This document shows positions 13,768-15,729 of a stretch of 15,729 nucleotides of DNA, one piece after another. Below the pieces are notes generated by a model, which did no database searches, had not been told where the DNA came from, and saw only the letters and a list, made by a program, of their open reading frames with translations. Every line of letters starts with the position of its first letter. The stretch's first letter is position 1. The position numbers and the translations under genes are program-made. Origin of the DNA: Rhizobium sp. (GTDB lineage: Bacteria > Pseudomonadota > Alphaproteobacteria > Rhizobiales > Rhizobiaceae); assembly GCA_003527225.1 (NCBI GenBank), contig DPXQ01000116.1:2608-18336 (forward strand), given 5' to 3'.

Positions 13768-15036
13768 TCAAAGGCCGCCGGAGGCGATATGAACCGACAA
13801 TCCGGCTATCACCGACATGAACGAGGCGAGCCACACATGCAGGCTGAATCCCGAAACGCCGAGGATGGATGCATAAACAGCCTTGGCCACCATATTGGAG
13901 ATCACCGCGACGCCAATCGCCTGGGCAGCAAGGTCTGGAGTGATGGAGGACAGCATGCTGGCGACCGTCACTGTCGCCGCGTCGACATCGGCAAGCGCCG
14001 ACAAGGCGGAAGCCACGAGCAATCCGCTGCCGCCGAAATATTGCGTGGCCGCGCGCGCAAGAAAAGCAACAAGCACAAGCAGGAAAGCCATCTTGGCAAC
14101 GGCTGAAAGCTCGAAGGGGTTCTGCGGCACACGCTGCCCTTCATGCGGTTCGTCCCGGTACGCGAGGATGAGGGCATAGACCATCATGATACCCGCCGCC
14201 GAAAGCAGTGGCGCCAGAAGCGACGGCAAAAGGGAAGCGGCGAGTGTAGCGATCAGAACGGCGGTTCGAAGGAGAGAAACGGCGCCCGCGGCGACGGCAC
14301 CTGCCGCCAGCGAGCGCGATGCCTCGCCGTCAGTGGCCCGCTTCGCGAACGCAACCGTCGTGCCGGTCGAGGAAATGAGGCCGCCGATCGCGCCCGCCAG
14401 GAAATCACCCCGCGAAGGGCCAAGCATGCGCACCGCCACATAGCCCGCAAAGGAAATCGACGCCAGAATGATTGCGAGCACGACGATGCTCCTTGGCGCC
14501 ACCCCGCCGAACGGCCCAAACGGCTCCGACGGAATGATCGGCAAAAGAACGAAGCTCATGGCAAGCAGGATCACCGCCGAGCGCAATTCCACCCATTGCA
14601 GCCGCTGAATTGCCTTGTGCAGGAACTCGCGACTGACCAGGATGGCGACGAGCGAGGCGCCGCCGGCGGACGCAAGCGTCATGTCGCCGAGCATTGCAAG
14701 CGCGCCGAGTCCGAAGGTGAGCATGGCGGCCACCACCGAGGTGACGCTGAAGGACTGTTCCGCGATTGCCTCGCGCAGCTCGAAAATAGCCACGACCACC
14801 GTAAGCGCCACGAGAAAACCGGTAAGCACAATGCCGGAATAGGCGGAGGCATCGGCGATATTCTGCTCGATCAACCCGGCGACTCCGCCCGTCATGCCGA
14901 TCATCGTGAAGGTGCGGATACCCGCTGTTCGCGCGCCTTCCGGCTCATCCTTCTCGCGCCAGTGCCGCTCGACACCGACTGCCGCGCCGATCGCAATCGC
15001 CAATCCCAGTCGCTGGTAGAGTTCGATATTTTCCAT
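13768..15036 (-). CDS. MgtC/SapB-DUF4010 membrane protein
   Basis: A polytopic inner-membrane protein of 422 residues from the ATG at 15036. The N-terminal part (about 1-135) is an MgtC/SapB-type domain with RLGLAIAIGAAVGVERHWRE and GARTAGIRTF. The rest (about 165-400) is the DUF4010 domain with six or more helices and SRGDFLAGAIGGLISSTGTT. No transported substrate has been firmly assigned to this family. An upstream ATG at 15099 would add 21 residues, but family members begin near MENIELYQRLG. A GGGAGGGAAC tract lies somewhat far (about 15 bp) upstream of the chosen start, so the start is not certain. The gene reads in the same direction as the LysR-type gene (145 bp) and suhB. Confidence 0.88.
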   Translation of the reverse strand: MENIELYQRLGLAIAIGAAVGVERHWREKDEPEGARTAGIRTFTMIGMTGGVAGLIEQNIADASAYSGIVLTGFLVALTVVVAIFELREAIAEQSFSVTSVVAAMLTFGLGALAMLGDMTLASAGGASLVAILVSREFLHKAIQRLQWVELRSAVILLAMSFVLLPIIPSEPFGPFGGVAPRSIVVLAIILASISFAGYVAVRMLGPSRGDFLAGAIGGLISSTGTTVAFAKRATDGEASRSLAAGAVAAGAVSLLRTAVLIATLAASLLPSLLAPLLSAAGIMMVYALILAYRDEPHEGQRVPQNPFELSAVAKMAFLLVLVAFLARAATQYFGGSGLLVASALSALADVDAATVTVASMLSSITPDLAAQAIGVAVISNMVAKAVYASILGVSGFSLHVWLASFMSVIAGLSVHIASGGL

Positions 15037-15180
15037 CGTGACCAGTTCCGTTCCCTCCCGGCCCCGCAAGAGTGGCAATGCGCCGGAAACGCTTTCCATG
15101 CATGTCTATCGGCAGGCTATTGATCCAGGCCAAGGAGCACAAGGTGACCGGCAGCGCATCTCCCGCGCCTGAAGACAGCG

Positions 15181-15729
15181 TTAGGGCGCGCTTGCCGAAT
15201 GATCAAGTACCGGTGTGTCGGCGATATGGGCGAGAAAGGCCTGCTCGGCAGGATTGAGGATGGAATTGGGGCTGGTGATCCGAAACACGTCGCAGGTTGG
15301 CAGCACATCATAGGGCGGCAACTGCCACAGCTTCCCCTCCGCTACCCAGGGACCGGCCAGATGGTCCGGAAGCATGCCGATGCCGATGTTGGCCGCGATC
15401 AGGCGAATAACCTCCTCGACATGGCTTGAGACGGCCCGTACTTGCTGGCCGAAGGAGCCAAGGGCCCGCACCGCGGTGACCGCGTTCATGTGCTGGCCAC
15501 CGAGCACATCAGCGGTAAATGCCACGTAGGGATCGCCGCGGAGATCGTTGAGCGTTGCACCACTCACCCCGAACAGCCGATGGCCGCGCCCGCAATAGAG
15601 CGCATAGCGTTCGCGCTTGAAAAGCGCCTTGTTCAATCCGTCGGGGATGATGCCATCGCACAATCCGATGGTGGCGATATTGCGCTCCACGGAACTGATG
15701 ACATCAGCAGTGGTTTCCACGGCTACGGA
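15181..15729 (-). CDS. LysR-type transcriptional regulator, effector-binding domain (5' end beyond window)
   Basis: The last 182 codons of a LysR-family regulator enter from the right edge; no start is visible, and the GTG at 15718-15720 is most likely internal. The visible part is the periplasmic-binding-protein-like effector domain: IATIGLCDGIIPDGL, ERYALYCGRGHRLFG, PYVAF, then EEVIRLIAANIGIGMLPDHL and VAEGKLWQLPP, the usual order of the second half of this domain. The DNA-binding helix-turn-helix is outside the window. Target genes are unknown. Confidence 0.88.
   Translation of the reverse strand, partial: SVAVETTADVISSVERNIATIGLCDGIIPDGLNKALFKRERYALYCGRGHRLFGVSGATLNDLRGDPYVAFTADVLGGQHMNAVTAVRALGSFGQQVRAVSSHVEEVIRLIAANIGIGMLPDHLAGPWVAEGKLWQLPPYDVLPTCDVFRITSPNSILNPAEQAFLAHIADTPVLDHSASAP

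Noticed and set aside
15037..15099. A longer N terminus for the MgtC/DUF4010 protein from ATG 15099
   Set aside because: The extra 21 residues are not family-like; members start near the first hydrophobic helix. It remains possible, since the start signal before 15036 is not ideal.

Overview
The window is GC-rich chromosomal DNA that looks like a member of the order Rhizobiales, most likely near the Rhizobiaceae. The reasons are the gene set (a DUF1465/RcdA-type protein, DUF1192, an MsbA-related exporter, a cysteine-free L31, an MgtC/DUF4010 protein), two perfect CtrA boxes (TTAA-N7-TTAA), and the typical rhizobial linkage of pgk to a class I aldolase. No insertion sequence, tRNA, rRNA or CRISPR array was seen. 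The content is mostly core genome, with the interest concentrated between the genes.

Left part (1-3999). The 3' two thirds of a NhaP2/CvrA-type K+/H+ antiporter is followed by pgk and, after a 246-bp intergenic region with palindromes and a terminator-like leader hairpin, by a 298-residue class I fructose-bisphosphate aldolase of the Staphylococcus Fda type. Directly after its stop codon lie about 43 degenerate codons from the 3' end of a different class I aldolase (the ~340-residue type). They carry two frameshifts and run up to the original stop codon and terminator, so the locus records replacement of one aldolase by another. A 51-codon gene for a two-helix membrane protein converges on that terminator from the other strand.

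Middle part (4176-6899). A YcaD-like MFS transporter gene overlaps a DUF1192 gene by 4 bp. The next 366 bp contain a CtrA box, a likely small RNA of about 100 nt with two anti-Shine-Dalgarno pyrimidine stretches and a strong terminator, then a second CtrA box and the leader of rcdA (DUF1465). RcdA helps ClpXP degrade CtrA in Caulobacter, so this spacer looks like a node of the cell-cycle circuit. rpmE (ribosomal protein L31) converges on rcdA, each with its own terminator hairpin.

Right part (7088-15729). A full-length ABC exporter with a GTG start faces a long series of minus-strand genes. In order of transcription these are a LysR-type regulator (cut by the window end), an MgtC/SapB-DUF4010 membrane protein, an inositol monophosphatase (suhB-like), a MotA/TolQ/ExbB-like channel subunit, its MotB/OmpA-like partner with a long coiled coil, and an FAD-dependent KsdD-like dehydrogenase. 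The two channel genes are 3 bp apart and form an ion-driven envelope motor or stator whose role cannot be told from the sequence. The candidate for an undescribed regulator is the CtrA-box-associated small RNA upstream of rcdA.
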